Positions 31,839 through 43,384 are shown, counted from the stretch's first letter. The stretch is 64,000 bases of DNA from Isoptericola sp. BMS4 (GCF_011634835.1 NZ_SIRP01000001.1:1703643-1767642); one strand, 5' to 3'. The notes: generated by a model from the sequence alone, not told the origin. Made by a program: numbers and translations.

Positions 31839-33238
31839 GCGCGCAGGGCACGGGCAACCCGGAGGACGGCGGCGGCGCCGAGCCCTCCGAGGACCGCCTG
31901 GAGGAGGCGCTCGAGCACGTGGACCCGGCCGCCGAGCCGGGCGTGGTCGAGGAGATCGAGCAGGAGCGGGCCCGCGAGGGCGTCGCCGAGGCGCCCCCCG
32001 CGCCCGACGAGCGCTGGCGGGAGGCGTTCCGCCGCATCGTCTCGGGCGGCTGGGCCGTCGGGCTCGGGGCGATGGTGCTCGCGGTCCTGGCCGGGTCGCT
32101 GATGATCGTCGTCACCGACGAGAACGTCCAGGCGGCCGCGCAGTACTTCTTCTCCCGGCCGGGCGACACCCTCGCGGCGGTCGGGACCGCTGTCGGCGGC
32201 GCCTACTCGGCGATGTTCCAGGGTGCCGTGTACAACTTCGGCGCGGACTCGTTCGCGCAGGGCATCCGGCCGCTCACCCAGACGCTCACGAACGCGACGC
32301 CGCTCATCGCGGCGGGCCTCGGCATCGCGCTGGCCTTCCGCGCGGGCCTGCTGAACATCGGTGGCCAGGGCCAGATCCTCATGGCCGCCACGGCCGCGGG
32401 CTGGATCGGCTTCGGCGTCACCGGGGTGCCGTTCCCGCTGCACCTGCTGCTCGCGCTGGTGGGCGGCATCCTCGCCGGCGCCCTGTGGGCCGGGATCGCC
32501 GGCCTGCTGAAGGCACGCACCGGCGCGCACGAGGTGATCGTCACGATCATGCTCAACTACGTCGCCTACTACCTGCTGTCGTACTTCCTGGCGACGCCGG
32601 GGCTCATGCAGGCGCCCGGGTCCGCGAACCCGAAGACGCCGCCGATGCAGGAGTCCGCGATCCTGCCGCCGCTGCTCGGTGACCGGTACCCGCTGCACTG
32701 GGGCTTCGTGCTCGCGCTGGTCGCGGTCGTCGTCGTGTGGTGGCTGCTCAACCGGTCGGCCGTCGGGTTCTCCTACCGCGCGGTGGGGGAGAACCCGCGC
32801 GCCGCGCGCGTCGCGGGCATCGACGTCTCGCGCGCCACGGTCTCGGTGATGCTGGTCGCCGGTGCCCTCGTCGGGCTCGCGGGCGTCACCCAGGTGCTGG
32901 GGACCGTCACCACGGGCTTCGGCGCGGACATCGACGCCGGCATCGGCTTCGACGCGATCACCGTCGCCCTGCTGGGCGGGTCCAGCCCGGTCGGCGTGCT
33001 GGGCGCGGGCATCCTGTTCGGCGCGTTCAAGGCCGGTGGTTCGGCGATGCAGGCCGCCGAGGGCATCCCCATCGAGATCGTGCTCGTGGTCCAGTCCCTC
33101 ATCGTGCTGTTCATCGCGGCGCCGCCGCTGGTGCGGGCGATCTTCCGCCTGCCCCAGCCCGGCCCGCGCCAGAAGCGACCGCCGAGGCGCCGCGGCGCCG
33201 GCGGCGCGACGACCGCGACCGCGGAGGTGTCGGCATGA
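31835..33238 (+). CDS. nucleoside ABC importer permease 1
   Basis: A 467-residue permease of the BPD_transp_2 family. A charged N-terminal extension of about 70 residues precedes the first helix. Eight to ten helices follow; GLLNIGGQGQILMAA and the EAA-like loop SAVGFSYRAVGENPRAARVAGID contact the ATPase. The C-terminal tail is Arg-rich. GTG 31835 overlaps the ATPase stop, and the stop overlaps permease 2 (ATGA). Confidence 0.92.
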
Positions 33239-34539
33239 GCGCGACGACCGTCGACGGAGCCCCCGCCACCGTGCCGGAGCGGCCGGAGCGCGGCCGCACC
33301 GTGTCCACGGTGACCTGGAAGGCGTCGATCGCGCTCGCCGTCGTGCTGGCGCTGTACGCCCTGCTCCTGCTGCTCGCCCCGCACGAGGGGGACGCGCGGT
33401 TCGCGCTGTCCACGGCGGGGGACTTCTTCCAGCTCCCCGTGTACGTGGTGCCGGGGCTGGGGACGGCCTGGCTCTGCGGCGCGGTCGCCCTCGTGATGCT
33501 CGTCGTGTCGGTCCTCGCGACCCGCGCGCGGCGCCGGACCCCGCTGTGGGCGACGGCGGTCTTCGCCGTCTTCCTGCTGGTGGGCTTCCTGGCCTGGGCG
33601 GCGGCGGGCAGCCCGCGCGACCTGTCGGTGGTGGGCCTGCTGGGCGGGGCGGTCGTGCTCGCCGTGCCGCTGGTGTACGGGTCCCTCAGCGGTGTCATCG
33701 GCGAGCGCGCCGGCATCATCAACATCGCGATCGAGAGCCAGCTGCTCGCCGGCGCCTTCACCGCCGCGGTGGTCGGCTCCCTCACGCACAGCCCGTGGGC
33801 CGGCCTCGTCGCCGCGATGGCCGCCGCCGCGCTCGTCGCGCTGGTGCTCGCCGTCTTCACCATCACCTACCGGGTGAACCAGATCATCGTCGGTGTGGTG
33901 CTCAACGTGCTGGTCATCGGGCTGACGAGCTTCTTCTACTCGCTGGTCCTGGTCCCCAACACCGAGACGCTCAACACGACGGTGCGCTTCGAGCGCATCC
34001 CGATCCCGTTCCTCGAGCGGATCCCCGTGATCGGGCCGGTGCTCTTCGACCAGACGATCGTCGTGTACCTGATGTTCCTCGTGGTGCCGGCGGTGTGGTT
34101 CGCCCTCTTCCGCACGCGCTGGGGCCTGCGGCTCCGGGCCGTCGGCGAGCACCCGCGGGCCGCGGACACGGTCGGCATCGACGTGCTGCGCACGCGGTAC
34201 CGGGCGCTGCTGATCGCCGGCGCGGTCGGCGGCATGGGCGGCGCGTTCTACACGGTGGTGTCGATCAACCAGTTCAACCGGGAGATGACCGCGGGCGCGG
34301 GCTTCATCGCGCTGGCCGCGATGATCTTCGGCAAGTGGAACCCCGTGCGTGCGGCGCTCGCGGGGCTGCTGTTCGGCTTCGCGACGAACCTGCAGAACGT
34401 CCTCGCGGTCGTCGGGTCGCCGGTGCCGAGCCAGTTCATGCTCATGCTCCCGTACCTGGTGACGCTGTTCGCCGTCGCCGGTCTCGTCGGGCGGTCGCGG
34501 CCGCCCGCGGCGCTGGCCACGCCGTACACCAAGGAGTAG
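33235..34539 (+). CDS. nucleoside ABC importer permease 2
   Basis: A 434-residue partner permease with about ten hydrophobic helices. Family segments GERAGIINIAIESQLLAGAF and the coupling loop WGLRLRAVGEHPRAADTVGID are clear. ATG 33235 overlaps the stop of permease 1. It ends 4 nt before cdd, so import and the first catabolic enzyme are in one transcript. Confidence 0.92.
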   Translation: MSATTVDGAPATVPERPERGRTVSTVTWKASIALAVVLALYALLLLLAPHEGDARFALSTAGDFFQLPVYVVPGLGTAWLCGAVALVMLVVSVLATRARRRTPLWATAVFAVFLLVGFLAWAAAGSPRDLSVVGLLGGAVVLAVPLVYGSLSGVIGERAGIINIAIESQLLAGAFTAAVVGSLTHSPWAGLVAAMAAAALVALVLAVFTITYRVNQIIVGVVLNVLVIGLTSFFYSLVLVPNTETLNTTVRFERIPIPFLERIPVIGPVLFDQTIVVYLMFLVVPAVWFALFRTRWGLRLRAVGEHPRAADTVGIDVLRTRYRALLIAGAVGGMGGAFYTVVSINQFNREMTAGAGFIALAAMIFGKWNPVRAALAGLLFGFATNLQNVLAVVGSPVPSQFMLMLPYLVTLFAVAGLVGRSRPPAALATPYTKE

Positions 34540-34543
34540 CCGG

Positions 34544-34972
34544 ATGGACCAGCGGGACGTTGTCGACTGGGTGGCGCTGCGCGCGGCCGCGGCCGATGCC
34601 GCCACCCGCGCCTACGCGCCGTACTCGGGCTTTCCCGTGGGTGCGGCCGGGCTGGTCGACGACGGCCGCGTCGTGGTGGGCTGCAACGTGGAGAACGCCG
34701 CGTACGGCGTGACGCTGTGCGCGGAGTGCGGCCTGGTCTCCGACCTGGTCGCCGGCGGCGGGGGCCGCCTGGTCGCGTTCACGTGCGTGGACGGCGACGG
34801 GGGGCGGCTCATGCCGTGCGGCCGCTGCCGCCAGCTGTTGTGGGAGCACGGCGGGCCGGGCCTGCTGGTGGACTCGCCGCGGGGCGCGGTGCCGATGACC
34901 GAGGTGCTGCCCGACGCGTTCGGTGCGCACGACCTCGACCGGGTGCGCGGCCGGGGCGCGGAGGAGGAGTGA
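34544..34972 (+). CDS. cdd: cytidine deaminase
   Basis: Deaminates cytidine and deoxycytidine to uridine forms in pyrimidine salvage. The zinc site is complete: CAECGLV with the catalytic Glu (about residue 61) and PCGRC (about 96). The substrate loop FPVGAAGLVDDGRVVVGCNVENAAYG is present. 142 residues, a tetramer-type short enzyme. It follows the permease by 4 nt and is followed by deoA with its own GGAGG site. Confidence 0.95.
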   Translation: MDQRDVVDWVALRAAAADAATRAYAPYSGFPVGAAGLVDDGRVVVGCNVENAAYGVTLCAECGLVSDLVAGGGGRLVAFTCVDGDGGRLMPCGRCRQLLWEHGGPGLLVDSPRGAVPMTEVLPDAFGAHDLDRVRGRGAEEE

Positions 34973-34974
34973 GC

Positions 34975-36273
<1,299 letters not shown>

Positions 36274-36418
36274 GACGGAGACGCAGCGGAGGGTGGGGGC
36301 CGCGCGTCGTCAGACCCTGGTGGCCGTACAACGGCACGAGAGCCTGACGACTCACGTGGCGCGGGGATGCCGCCGGGGCCACGATGGTTCCACGTGATCG
36401 CCCGACCGGAAGGAGCCC
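36274..36418. other. gap between deoA and the acidic protein gene
   Basis: 145 nt without a gene. A weak inverted repeat GTCGTCAG ... CTGACGAC with a loop of about 30 nt could be a terminator or operator. An AGGAG ribosome site precedes ATG 36419. Confidence 0.3.
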
Positions 36419-36697
36419 ATGATGAGCACGCTTCCTGACGACGCCTGGCGCGACGCCGGGCTGGAGGACCCGGACGGCACGAACCTCGTCGAGGAGGTGC
36501 GGGACGCGCCGGACGCGGACGACGAGCGGCCGGAGGAGTACCGGCCCGGGACGGCCCGCCCGGACCTCGAGGGCGCGGCGGCGGAGGCCGACGTCGTGGA
36601 GCAGTCCCAGGTGGTGCCCGGCCTCGACGAGCCGGCCGACGGGGCGGACGACGAGGCGGGCGGGGACGATGCCGGCGGTGGGGACGACGGCCGGTAG
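36419..36697 (+). CDS. small acidic hypothetical protein
   Basis: A 92-residue, strongly acidic protein (Asp and Glu form about a third) ending in a Gly/Asp run. It has no signal, helix or known motif; [13 protein letters not shown] and [17 protein letters not shown] look like the ordered parts. AGGAG lies upstream, and ATG 36422 is an equal start candidate. It sits 9 nt before add within the nucleoside cluster. I do not recognise the family; it is probably disordered. Confidence 0.6.
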   Translation: MMSTLPDDAWRDAGLEDPDGTNLVEEVRDAPDADDERPEEYRPGTARPDLEGAAAEADVVEQSQVVPGLDEPADGADDEAGGDDAGGGDDGR

Positions 36698-36706
36698 GTT
36701 GGCCCC

Positions 36707-37810
36707 ATGACGCAAGCCCTCGTCGATCTCATCCCCGACCTGCCCAAGGTCCTGCTGCACGACCATCTCGACGGCGGCCTGCGACCGGCCACCGTGCTCG
36801 AGCTCGCGGCGGAGGTGGGGCACGAGCTGCCCGCCGCCGACGCGGAGGCCCTGGCCACCTGGTTCGCCGAGTCGGCGGACTCCGGGTCGCTGGAGCGGTA
36901 CCTCGAGACGTTCGACCACACGATCGCGGTCATGCAGACTCCGGAGGCGCTGGCCCGGGTCGCCCGCGAGGCGGTGCTCGACCTCGCCGCGGACGGCGTC
37001 GTGTACGCGGAGCAGCGCTGGGCGCCGGAGCAGCACCTGCGCCGCGGCATGACGCTGCCGGAGACGGTGGAGGCCGTGCAGGCGGGCATCGACGAGGGCA
37101 TCCGCGAGGCGGCGGCGCACGGCCGGATCATCCGCGTGGGCCAGCTCGTCACGGCGATGCGGCACACGGACCGGTGGCAGGAGGTCGCCGAGCTCGCCGT
37201 CGCCTACCGGGACGCCGGCGTGGTCGGCTTCGACATCGCGGGCCCCGAGGACGGCTTCCCGCCGGACCGGCATGCGGGGGTGTGGCGGTTCCTGGCCGAG
37301 GAGAACTTCCCGACGACGATCCACGCGGGGGAGGCCGCGGGCCTCGACTCGATCGCGCAGGCCGTGCACCTCGGGCAGGCGGACCGGATCGGCCACGGCG
37401 TGCGGATCGCGGACGACATCACGTTCGGCACGGGCGACGGCGGCGAACGGACCGCGGAGCTCGGGCCGCTCGCGCACTGGGTGCGCGACCACCAGGTCAC
37501 CCTCGAGGTGTGCCCGGTCTCCAACCTGCAGACCGGTGCGGCGGAGTCGATCGCGACCCATCCGATCACGCGTCTCAAGGAGCTCGACTTCGCGGTCACG
37601 CTCAACACCGACAACCGGCTGATGTCGCGCACGTCGATGACGCACGAGATGACGCGGCTGGTCACGGAGGCCGGCTGGACGATCGACGACCTGGCCGACG
37701 TGACGATGACGGCGGCGTGGAGCGCCTTCGTGCACCACGACGAGCGCCGCGAGCTCGTCGACCAGGTGATCCTGCCCGGCTACCAGCGGCTCGAGGGGGC
37801 CCAGCGATGA
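36707..37810 (+). CDS. add: adenosine deaminase
   Basis: Converts adenosine or deoxyadenosine to the inosine forms. Zinc ligands and catalytic residues are visible: LLHDHLDGG (about residue 16), HAGEAAG (about 207, with the catalytic Glu), GHGVRI (about 229) and LNTDNRLMS (about 302). 367 residues. TAGGTT (36695..36700) lies 6 nt before ATG 36707, so it has its own leaderless promoter. The stop overlaps deoC by 4 nt (ATGA). Confidence 0.95.
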   Translation: MTQALVDLIPDLPKVLLHDHLDGGLRPATVLELAAEVGHELPAADAEALATWFAESADSGSLERYLETFDHTIAVMQTPEALARVAREAVLDLAADGVVYAEQRWAPEQHLRRGMTLPETVEAVQAGIDEGIREAAAHGRIIRVGQLVTAMRHTDRWQEVAELAVAYRDAGVVGFDIAGPEDGFPPDRHAGVWRFLAEENFPTTIHAGEAAGLDSIAQAVHLGQADRIGHGVRIADDITFGTGDGGERTAELGPLAHWVRDHQVTLEVCPVSNLQTGAAESIATHPITRLKELDFAVTLNTDNRLMSRTSMTHEMTRLVTEAGWTIDDLADVTMTAAWSAFVHHDERRELVDQVILPGYQRLEGAQR

Positions 37811-38538
37811 CCGACGAGCGCACCGGGCACCCGATCCCGACGACGGCCGCGGAGCTCGCGCGGTACGTCGACCACACGCTGCTCAAGCCGGAGGCGACGG
37901 CGGCCGACGTCACGGCGCTGGTCGAGGAGGGCGCGCGGCTCGGCGTGTTCTCCGTGTGCGTGTCGCCGACGTTCGTCGCGCACGCCGTCGAGGCTGCTGC
38001 GGGCCGCCTCGCGGTCGCAACCGTGTGCGGTTTCCCGTCCGGCAAGCACGCGAGCGACATCAAGGCGGCGGAGGCGGCCCGGTCGGTCGTCGACGGCGCC
38101 GACGAGGTCGACATGGTGATCGACGTCGGTGCCGCGCGTGCGGGCGGCTTCGACCTCGTGCAGGCGGACGTGGCGGCTGTGCGCGCGGCCGTCCCGGGCG
38201 ACAAGGTGCTCAAGGTCATCATCGAGTCGGCGGCCCTGGACGACGAGCAGGTGGTCGCGGTGTGCCGCGCCGCCGAGGCGGCGGGCGCCGACTTCGTGAA
38301 GACGTCCACGGGCTTCCACCCGGCGGGCGGCGCGTCCGTCCACGCGGTCGGCCTGATGTCCGCCACGGTCGGCGGACGCCTCGGCGTCAAGGCCTCGGGC
38401 GGGGTGCGGACCCTGGACGACGCGCTCGCGATGGTCGCCGCCGGCGCGACCCGGCTCGGCCTGTCGGGGACGGCGGGGGTGCTGGCAGGATTCGCCGAGG
38501 ACGGCGGCCCGCGGCCCGCGGCGGACTCCGGCTACTGA
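37807..38538 (+). CDS. deoC: deoxyribose-phosphate aldolase
   Basis: Splits deoxyribose 5-phosphate to acetaldehyde and glyceraldehyde 3-phosphate, the exit of deoxynucleoside catabolism. The 243-residue class I aldolase has [10 protein letters not shown] near the N terminus, KVIIES and the Schiff-base lysine in FVKTSTGF (about residue 163), then [11 protein letters not shown] 37807 overlaps the add stop. Confidence 0.95.
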   Translation: MTDERTGHPIPTTAAELARYVDHTLLKPEATAADVTALVEEGARLGVFSVCVSPTFVAHAVEAAAGRLAVATVCGFPSGKHASDIKAAEAARSVVDGADEVDMVIDVGAARAGGFDLVQADVAAVRAAVPGDKVLKVIIESAALDDEQVVAVCRAAEAAGADFVKTSTGFHPAGGASVHAVGLMSATVGGRLGVKASGGVRTLDDALAMVAAGATRLGLSGTAGVLAGFAEDGGPRPAADSGY

Positions 38539-38548
38539 GGGCGACCCG

Positions 38549-39196
38549 GTGGGTGAGGTGATCGTCGAGGTCGACTCCGCCACCCGCACCCACGGCACCG
38601 TCGAGGTGCTCGGACCGACCTCGCTGCGGCTCGCCCCCGGCGAGGCGCGCGCGGTGGTGGGGCCGAACGGCAGCGGCAAGTCGACGCTGCTGCGGCTCGT
38701 CGCGGGCAAGGACGCGCCGACGTCCGGCCGGGTCGAGGTGCTGGGTCTGCCGGCCGTCGAGGCGCGCCGTCGCCGGCGCGCGGACGTGGCGCTGCTGCTG
38801 GGCGGCCTGGCGGCCTACCCGGACCTCACGGTGGCCGAGCACCTGCGGCTCGTGTCGTCGGCGTGGGCGGGCCGCCACCGGGGCCCGGGCGTGGACGAGG
38901 CGCTCGCCGACGCCGAGCTGACGCGGGTGCGCGACCAGCTGCCCGGTGAGCTGTCGTCGGGGGAGTCGCAGATGTTCGCGCTGGTCACGACGCTGTACCG
39001 GCCGTCGCGGCTGGTGCTCCTCGACGAGCCCGAGCAGCGGCTGGACGCCCGCTGGCGCGCCGCGGCGCGGCGCATGGTCGCCAGGGCCGCGGACGCGGGA
39101 CGCACGGTGCTGGTGGCGACGCACGACCCGGACCTGCGCGCCGACCTGGCTCGCCGCGGCGGCGAGGTCGAGCTCGCGGCCCCCGGCGCGCGATGA
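38549..39196 (+). CDS. ABC transporter ATP-binding protein
   Basis: A 215-residue single ATPase. Walker A GPNGSGKST (about residue 38), signature LSSGESQ (about 136, with Ser instead of Gly after LS), Walker B LVLLDEPEQRLD and switch His in ATHDPD. It is coupled by 4 nt to the membrane protein that follows, so the two form an exporter-type pair. It follows deoC by 10 nt and may be read from the same transcript. The cargo is unknown. Confidence 0.87.
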   Translation: MGEVIVEVDSATRTHGTVEVLGPTSLRLAPGEARAVVGPNGSGKSTLLRLVAGKDAPTSGRVEVLGLPAVEARRRRRADVALLLGGLAAYPDLTVAEHLRLVSSAWAGRHRGPGVDEALADAELTRVRDQLPGELSSGESQMFALVTTLYRPSRLVLLDEPEQRLDARWRAAARRMVARAADAGRTVLVATHDPDLRADLARRGGEVELAAPGAR

Positions 39197-40596
39197 CGGC
39201 CCGCGGCCCGGAGCGTGCCGGGACGGCCGCGCCCGACCGGGGTGCCGGCACCGACGACGGCACGCGGGTGCCGTACCGGCGCTGGAGGCGCTGGGTGCGC
39301 TCGCTGCGGCGGCGCGCCGTGCTGGCCCGCGCGGCGGAGTCCGGCGCCGACCCGCACGACCGGGTGTACCTGGTCTACGGCGTGGTGCTGCTCGGCCTCG
39401 TGTACGGGCCGATGCTCTGGTCGGCGGTCGCGGGTGCCGGCACGCTGCTGGCCGGCCTGCCCGCGTCGCGGCACGGTGCGGCGCTCGCCGCGGTCGCGGT
39501 GCTCGGAACGGCCGCCGCCTGTGCGGGCGGGCTGGTCGCGGCCCGCGCGGGCGGGCCGGTGTGGGTGAGCCCGCCCGAGGCGACGTTCGTCCTCGCCGGG
39601 CAGTTCCGCGTCCGGGAGGTGCTCTGGCGGCGCGCCGTGGCGCTGGCGGCGGGGGCCGCGGCCGCCGGGGCGTTCGTCGTGACGGCGGTCGCGCACGGTG
39701 CCGGGGCGCCGCCGGGGCTGGTCGGGGTCTGGGGCGCCGGTGCGGCGGTGCTCGCCCAGGTGCCGCTCGCCGTGGGGGCGGCGGCGCAGACGGCCCGCGG
39801 GCGGTTCGACGTGGACGCCGCGGCCGCAGGGTTCCGGCGGTCGGCGACCGCGGGCGTCGGGCTGCTCGGTGGGGACTCGGGTGCCGTGGCCGGGGTGCTC
39901 GGGCCGCAGGTCCACGCCGGACGGCGGGCGACGCTCCCGCGCGCCCTGCTGCGGCGTGCGCCGGTCGCCGCCCGGGACCTGCTCGGTCTGCGCCGCCGGC
40001 CCGCCGCGGCCGCGTGGTCGGTCGTGGCCGGGGTGCTCGGCGCCGTCCTGGTGGTACTGGGCGCGGTCGCGGGGCCGCTCGCGACGGTCGCCGGGGCGTG
40101 CGTGCTGTACGGCGCGGCCGCCACGTGGTGCGCCGGGCTGCGCGCGATGGCGGCCCAGCCGGAGCCCGGGGCGCTGCTGCCCGGCTCGGTGCCGCGGGTG
40201 ATCGCCGCCCACGCCGTCGTGCCGGGGCTGGTGGCGCTGGCGGTCACGGCGCTCGCCGCGGCGGCGACGGCGGCGCTCGGCCCGTCGGCGTGGTCCGTGG
40301 CGGTGCCGGTGGTGGCCGTGCTCGTGGTGGTGCTGGCGGCGCGCCTGTGGGTCGCGGGCGCGACGGCGGCGCCGCCAGGACTCTTCACGCCGATGATGAC
40401 CCCGGCCGGCGACGCGTCGATGCTCGTCCTCGGGGCCTGGTACGTCCGCGGCTGGCTGGTGGTGACCGGCGCGGCGTGGCTGATGCACCGGACGGGCGGT
40501 GACGGGACGGCCGCGTCGCCGGGGGCGGTCGTGGTGGCGCTGCTGGTGGCCGCCTGGCTCGTGTCCGCGGGGGTGCGCCGGTTCGTGCGGGCGTGA
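39193..40596 (+). CDS. polytopic membrane protein, partner of the ABC ATPase
   Basis: A 467-residue protein with about ten hydrophobic helices, extremely rich in Ala, Val and Gly. The first 60 residues are basic and cytoplasmic. No known permease signature is visible; its position directly behind an ABC ATPase gene (ATGA overlap) argues for the membrane half of an exporter, as in several actinobacterial ATPase plus unknown-family pairs. Function unknown. Confidence 0.7.
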   Translation: MTARGPERAGTAAPDRGAGTDDGTRVPYRRWRRWVRSLRRRAVLARAAESGADPHDRVYLVYGVVLLGLVYGPMLWSAVAGAGTLLAGLPASRHGAALAAVAVLGTAAACAGGLVAARAGGPVWVSPPEATFVLAGQFRVREVLWRRAVALAAGAAAAGAFVVTAVAHGAGAPPGLVGVWGAGAAVLAQVPLAVGAAAQTARGRFDVDAAAAGFRRSATAGVGLLGGDSGAVAGVLGPQVHAGRRATLPRALLRRAPVAARDLLGLRRRPAAAAWSVVAGVLGAVLVVLGAVAGPLATVAGACVLYGAAATWCAGLRAMAAQPEPGALLPGSVPRVIAAHAVVPGLVALAVTALAAAATAALGPSAWSVAVPVVAVLVVVLAARLWVAGATAAPPGLFTPMMTPAGDASMLVLGAWYVRGWLVVTGAAWLMHRTGGDGTAASPGAVVVALLVAAWLVSAGVRRFVRA

Positions 40597-40624
40597 TCCG
40601 GGGTCTTGCCAGGCCGCACCCTCA

Positions 40625-40643
40625 GTAGGTTAGGCTCACCTCA
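40625..40643 (+). promoter_or_regulatory. IdeR/DtxR iron box over the promoter of the siderophore-interacting protein gene
   Basis: The 19-mer GTAGGTTAGGCTCACCTCA matches the DtxR/IdeR consensus TTAGGTTAGGCTAACCTAA at 16 of 19 positions. It covers the TAGGCT -10 hexamer (40631..40636) and ends 2 nt before ATG 40646, so bound iron-loaded repressor would block the promoter. Confidence 0.85.
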
Positions 40644-40645
40644 CG

Positions 40646-41473
40646 ATGAGTGACACCTCCGCAGCATCTCCCGCACGCAAGAGCTCCCCTCCGCGGCACG
40701 CGACTGTCACGGCCGTCCGCCGCCTCACCCCGCACATGGTGCGGGTGACGATCGCCGGGCCCGACCTGGCGGCGGCCGATGTCACCGGCTGCACGGACCG
40801 CTACGTCAAGCTCGTGCTGGGCGAGCCGCCCGTCGAGGGCGCGCGCCCCGTGGTGCGCACGTACACGATCCGCGCGGCGCGGGGCGGCGAGTGGGACATC
40901 GACCTCGTGGTGCACGGCGACGAGGGCCTCGGCGGCCCCTGGGCCGCGCGCGCCGCGGTGGGCGACCCCGTGACGATCCTCGGCCCGGGCGGGACCTACG
41001 CCCCCGACCCGCTGGCGCCCTGGCACCTGCTCGTCGGCGACGAGTCCGCGCTGCCCGCCGTCGCCGCCGCCGTCGAATCGCTGCCCGCCGGCGCCGTCGC
41101 GCACGTGTACCTCGAGGTGGGCTCCGCCGCCGAGGAGCAGGAGCTGGCCTCCGCCGCGGAGCTGCACGTCACGTGGGTGCACCGTGCGGACGTCGGCGCC
41201 CGGGACCTGCCCGCCGTCGTCGCCGACGCGCACGCCGCCGGCCGCCTGCCCGCGGGCGTGCCGCACGCCTTCCTGCACGGGGAGGCGTCCTGCGTCCGCG
41301 ACCTGCGGCGCTGGGCCCGCGCGGAGCTCGCCGTCCCGCGGGAGCGGCTGTCCGCGTCCGGGTACTGGCGTCGCGGGCACGACGACGAGGCGTGGCGCGC
41401 CGTGAAGCGCGACTGGGTGGCCGCCGTCGAGCAGGACGACGCCGCCCTCGACGGGACGCTCGTCACCGCCTGA
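40646..41473 (+). CDS. siderophore-interacting protein (FAD ferric-siderophore reductase)
   Basis: A 275-residue cytosolic flavoprotein that releases iron from imported ferric siderophores by reduction. The FAD-binding part has VRTYTIRAA (about residue 70); the SIP domain follows with LLVGDESALPAVAAA (about 130) and the C-terminal YWRRGHDDEAW. The promoter carries an iron box, so expression should rise when iron is scarce. No siderophore transport or synthesis gene lies beside it. Confidence 0.93.
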   Translation: MSDTSAASPARKSSPPRHATVTAVRRLTPHMVRVTIAGPDLAAADVTGCTDRYVKLVLGEPPVEGARPVVRTYTIRAARGGEWDIDLVVHGDEGLGGPWAARAAVGDPVTILGPGGTYAPDPLAPWHLLVGDESALPAVAAAVESLPAGAVAHVYLEVGSAAEEQELASAAELHVTWVHRADVGARDLPAVVADAHAAGRLPAGVPHAFLHGEASCVRDLRRWARAELAVPRERLSASGYWRRGHDDEAWRAVKRDWVAAVEQDDAALDGTLVTA

Positions 41474-41504
41474 GGGCCCCGCCTGCGGGCCGTCCCGGCC
41501 TCAG
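41470..41504. terminator. possible bidirectional terminator
   Basis: CTGAGG at 41470..41475 pairs with CCTCAG at 41499..41504, with an inner GGGCC/GGCCC-type stem. It joins the ends of the convergent SIP and phosphohexomutase genes, overlapping both stops. The stem has a bulge, so confidence is moderate. Confidence 0.45.
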
Positions 41505-43339
41505 AGGCCGAGCGCGGCGCGCATGTCCGCCGCGACCCGGTCCAGGCGCCCCCGCGCCGCGACGCGGAGCCGCCCCACCTCGTACGAGGTCGCGTCGGGG
41601 GTGACCGGCTCGACCACCTCGAGGTAGCACTTCACCTTCGGCTCGGTGCCGCTCGGGCGCACGACCACGCGGGTGTCGTCGGCGGCGAGCAGCACCACCC
41701 CGTCGGTGGGCGGCAGCCCGTCGACGCCGTCCGCCAGGTCGAGCACCTCCGCGACACCGGCGCCCCCGAGCGTCCGCGGCGGCGCCGACCGCAGGCGGGA
41801 CATGGTCGCGCCGATCCGCGCGAGGTCGGCGAACCGGCCGGAGACCTGGTCGGTGAGGAACAGCCCGTTCTCCCGGGCGACGTCGTCGAGGGCGTCGGTC
41901 AGCGACCGTCCCTCGGCCTTGAGCCGGTCGGCGAGCTGGGCCATCACCACCGCCGCGCTGATGCCGTCCTTGTCCCGCACGTGGTCGGGGTCGACGCAGT
42001 AGCCCAGCGCCTCCTCGTACCCGAAGACGAGGCCAGGCGTGCGGGCGATCCACTTGAAACCCGTGAGCGTGGTCGCGTGCCCGGCCCCGTGGTGCGCCGC
42101 GATCGACGACAGCACGCGGGACGACACCACCGACGACGCCAGCACCGGGCGCGCGCCGTCGCCGCCCGCCGGCGGGCGGCCGCCGAGCCCGTGCGAGACG
42201 ATCTCCCGGCCGAGCAGGGCGCCGACCTCGTCGCCGTGCAGCATCCGCCACCCGTGCGAGCGGGCCGTCTCGGCGCCCTGGTACGTCCCGACTGTCTCGT
42301 CGCGCACCGCCACGGCGCACCGGTCGGCGTCGGGGTCGTTGGCGATCACGAGGTCGGCGCCCACGTCGGACGCCAGCCCCAGCGCCATGTCGATCGCCCC
42401 CGTCTCCTCGGGGTTCGGGAACCGCACCGTGGGGAAGTCGGGGTCCGGGTCGAGCTGCTCCTCGACCGGGACGACGTCCGTGAACCCGGCGTCGGACAGC
42501 GCCCGCGCGAGGACCCGGCCACCCACCCCGTGCAGCGACGTGGTGACGAGCCGCAGGGTGCGGGGCCGACCGTCCGACAGGGCGCGCACGCTCTCCAGGT
42601 ACGCGAGCGGGACCTCCCGGTCCAGCACCGTCCAGCCCGAGTCGGCCCGCGGGACCTCGGACGCCGGCCCCACGGCCGCGATGCGCGCGGCGATCCCGGC
42701 GTCGTGCGGCGGGACGATCTGCACCCCCTGGCCGGCGTCCGTGACGACCCGCCCGCCCAGGTACACCTTGTAGCCGTTGTCCGCGGCCGGGTTGTGGCTC
42801 GCCGTGACCATGACGCCCGCGTCCGCGGCCAGGTGGCGCACCGCGAAGGCGAGCACCGGCGTCGGCAGCGCCGACGGCAGCAGCAGGGCCTCGACCCCGG
42901 CGGCGACGAGGACCCCCGCGGTGTCCGTCGCGAAGTCCGCCGACCGGCGCCGGGCGTCGTAGCCGATGACGACGCGCGGCGTGGCACGCCGCCCCAGCGT
43001 CTCGGTGAGGTACGCGGCCAGGCCCGCGGCGGCACGCACCACCACGGCCCGGTTCATGCGGTTCGGGCCGGCGGCCATCGCCCCGCGGAGCCCCGCCGTG
43101 CCGAACTGCAGGCTGCCCGTGAACCGGTCGCGCAGCTCGGCCTCGGCCGCCCGCCGGGCCCCCGGCCTGCCGGACGCCACGGCCTGGGTGAGCTCGGCCA
43201 GCTCCGCGCGGTCGTCCTCGTCGACGTCGTGCCGCATCCACGTCTCGGCCCGGTCCAGCAGCAGGTCCAGCGGCATCCCCGCGCCGCGGTCGCCGCCCGT
43301 CGGGTCGAACGCCGGGTCGTCGGTGTCGAGGCTCGTCAT
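41501..43339 (-). CDS. pmm: phospho-sugar mutase (phosphomannomutase/phosphoglucomutase)
   Basis: A 612-residue alpha-D-phosphohexomutase. The phosphoserine loop MVTASHNPAADNGYKVY (about residue 176), the metal loop NDPDADRC (about 343), the sugar loop GYEEALGY (about 463) and the phosphate loop RPSGTEPKVKCY (about 562) are all present. The length and GYEEALGY type fit the PgcA/PMM2-like long group. Next to purine nucleoside phosphorylase it may act as a phosphopentomutase; as a phosphomannomutase it would feed ManC. Sequence alone does not decide. Confidence 0.9.
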   Translation of the reverse strand: MTSLDTDDPAFDPTGGDRGAGMPLDLLLDRAETWMRHDVDEDDRAELAELTQAVASGRPGARRAAEAELRDRFTGSLQFGTAGLRGAMAAGPNRMNRAVVVRAAAGLAAYLTETLGRRATPRVVIGYDARRRSADFATDTAGVLVAAGVEALLLPSALPTPVLAFAVRHLAADAGVMVTASHNPAADNGYKVYLGGRVVTDAGQGVQIVPPHDAGIAARIAAVGPASEVPRADSGWTVLDREVPLAYLESVRALSDGRPRTLRLVTTSLHGVGGRVLARALSDAGFTDVVPVEEQLDPDPDFPTVRFPNPEETGAIDMALGLASDVGADLVIANDPDADRCAVAVRDETVGTYQGAETARSHGWRMLHGDEVGALLGREIVSHGLGGRPPAGGDGARPVLASSVVSSRVLSSIAAHHGAGHATTLTGFKWIARTPGLVFGYEEALGYCVDPDHVRDKDGISAAVVMAQLADRLKAEGRSLTDALDDVARENGLFLTDQVSGRFADLARIGATMSRLRSAPPRTLGGAGVAEVLDLADGVDGLPPTDGVVLLAADDTRVVVRPSGTEPKVKCYLEVVEPVTPDATSYEVGRLRVAARGRLDRVAADMRAALGL

Positions 43340-43384
43340 GGCCTCCGCTCCTTCGCGCAGACGGGTCGGGACGGTGTCACGGTG

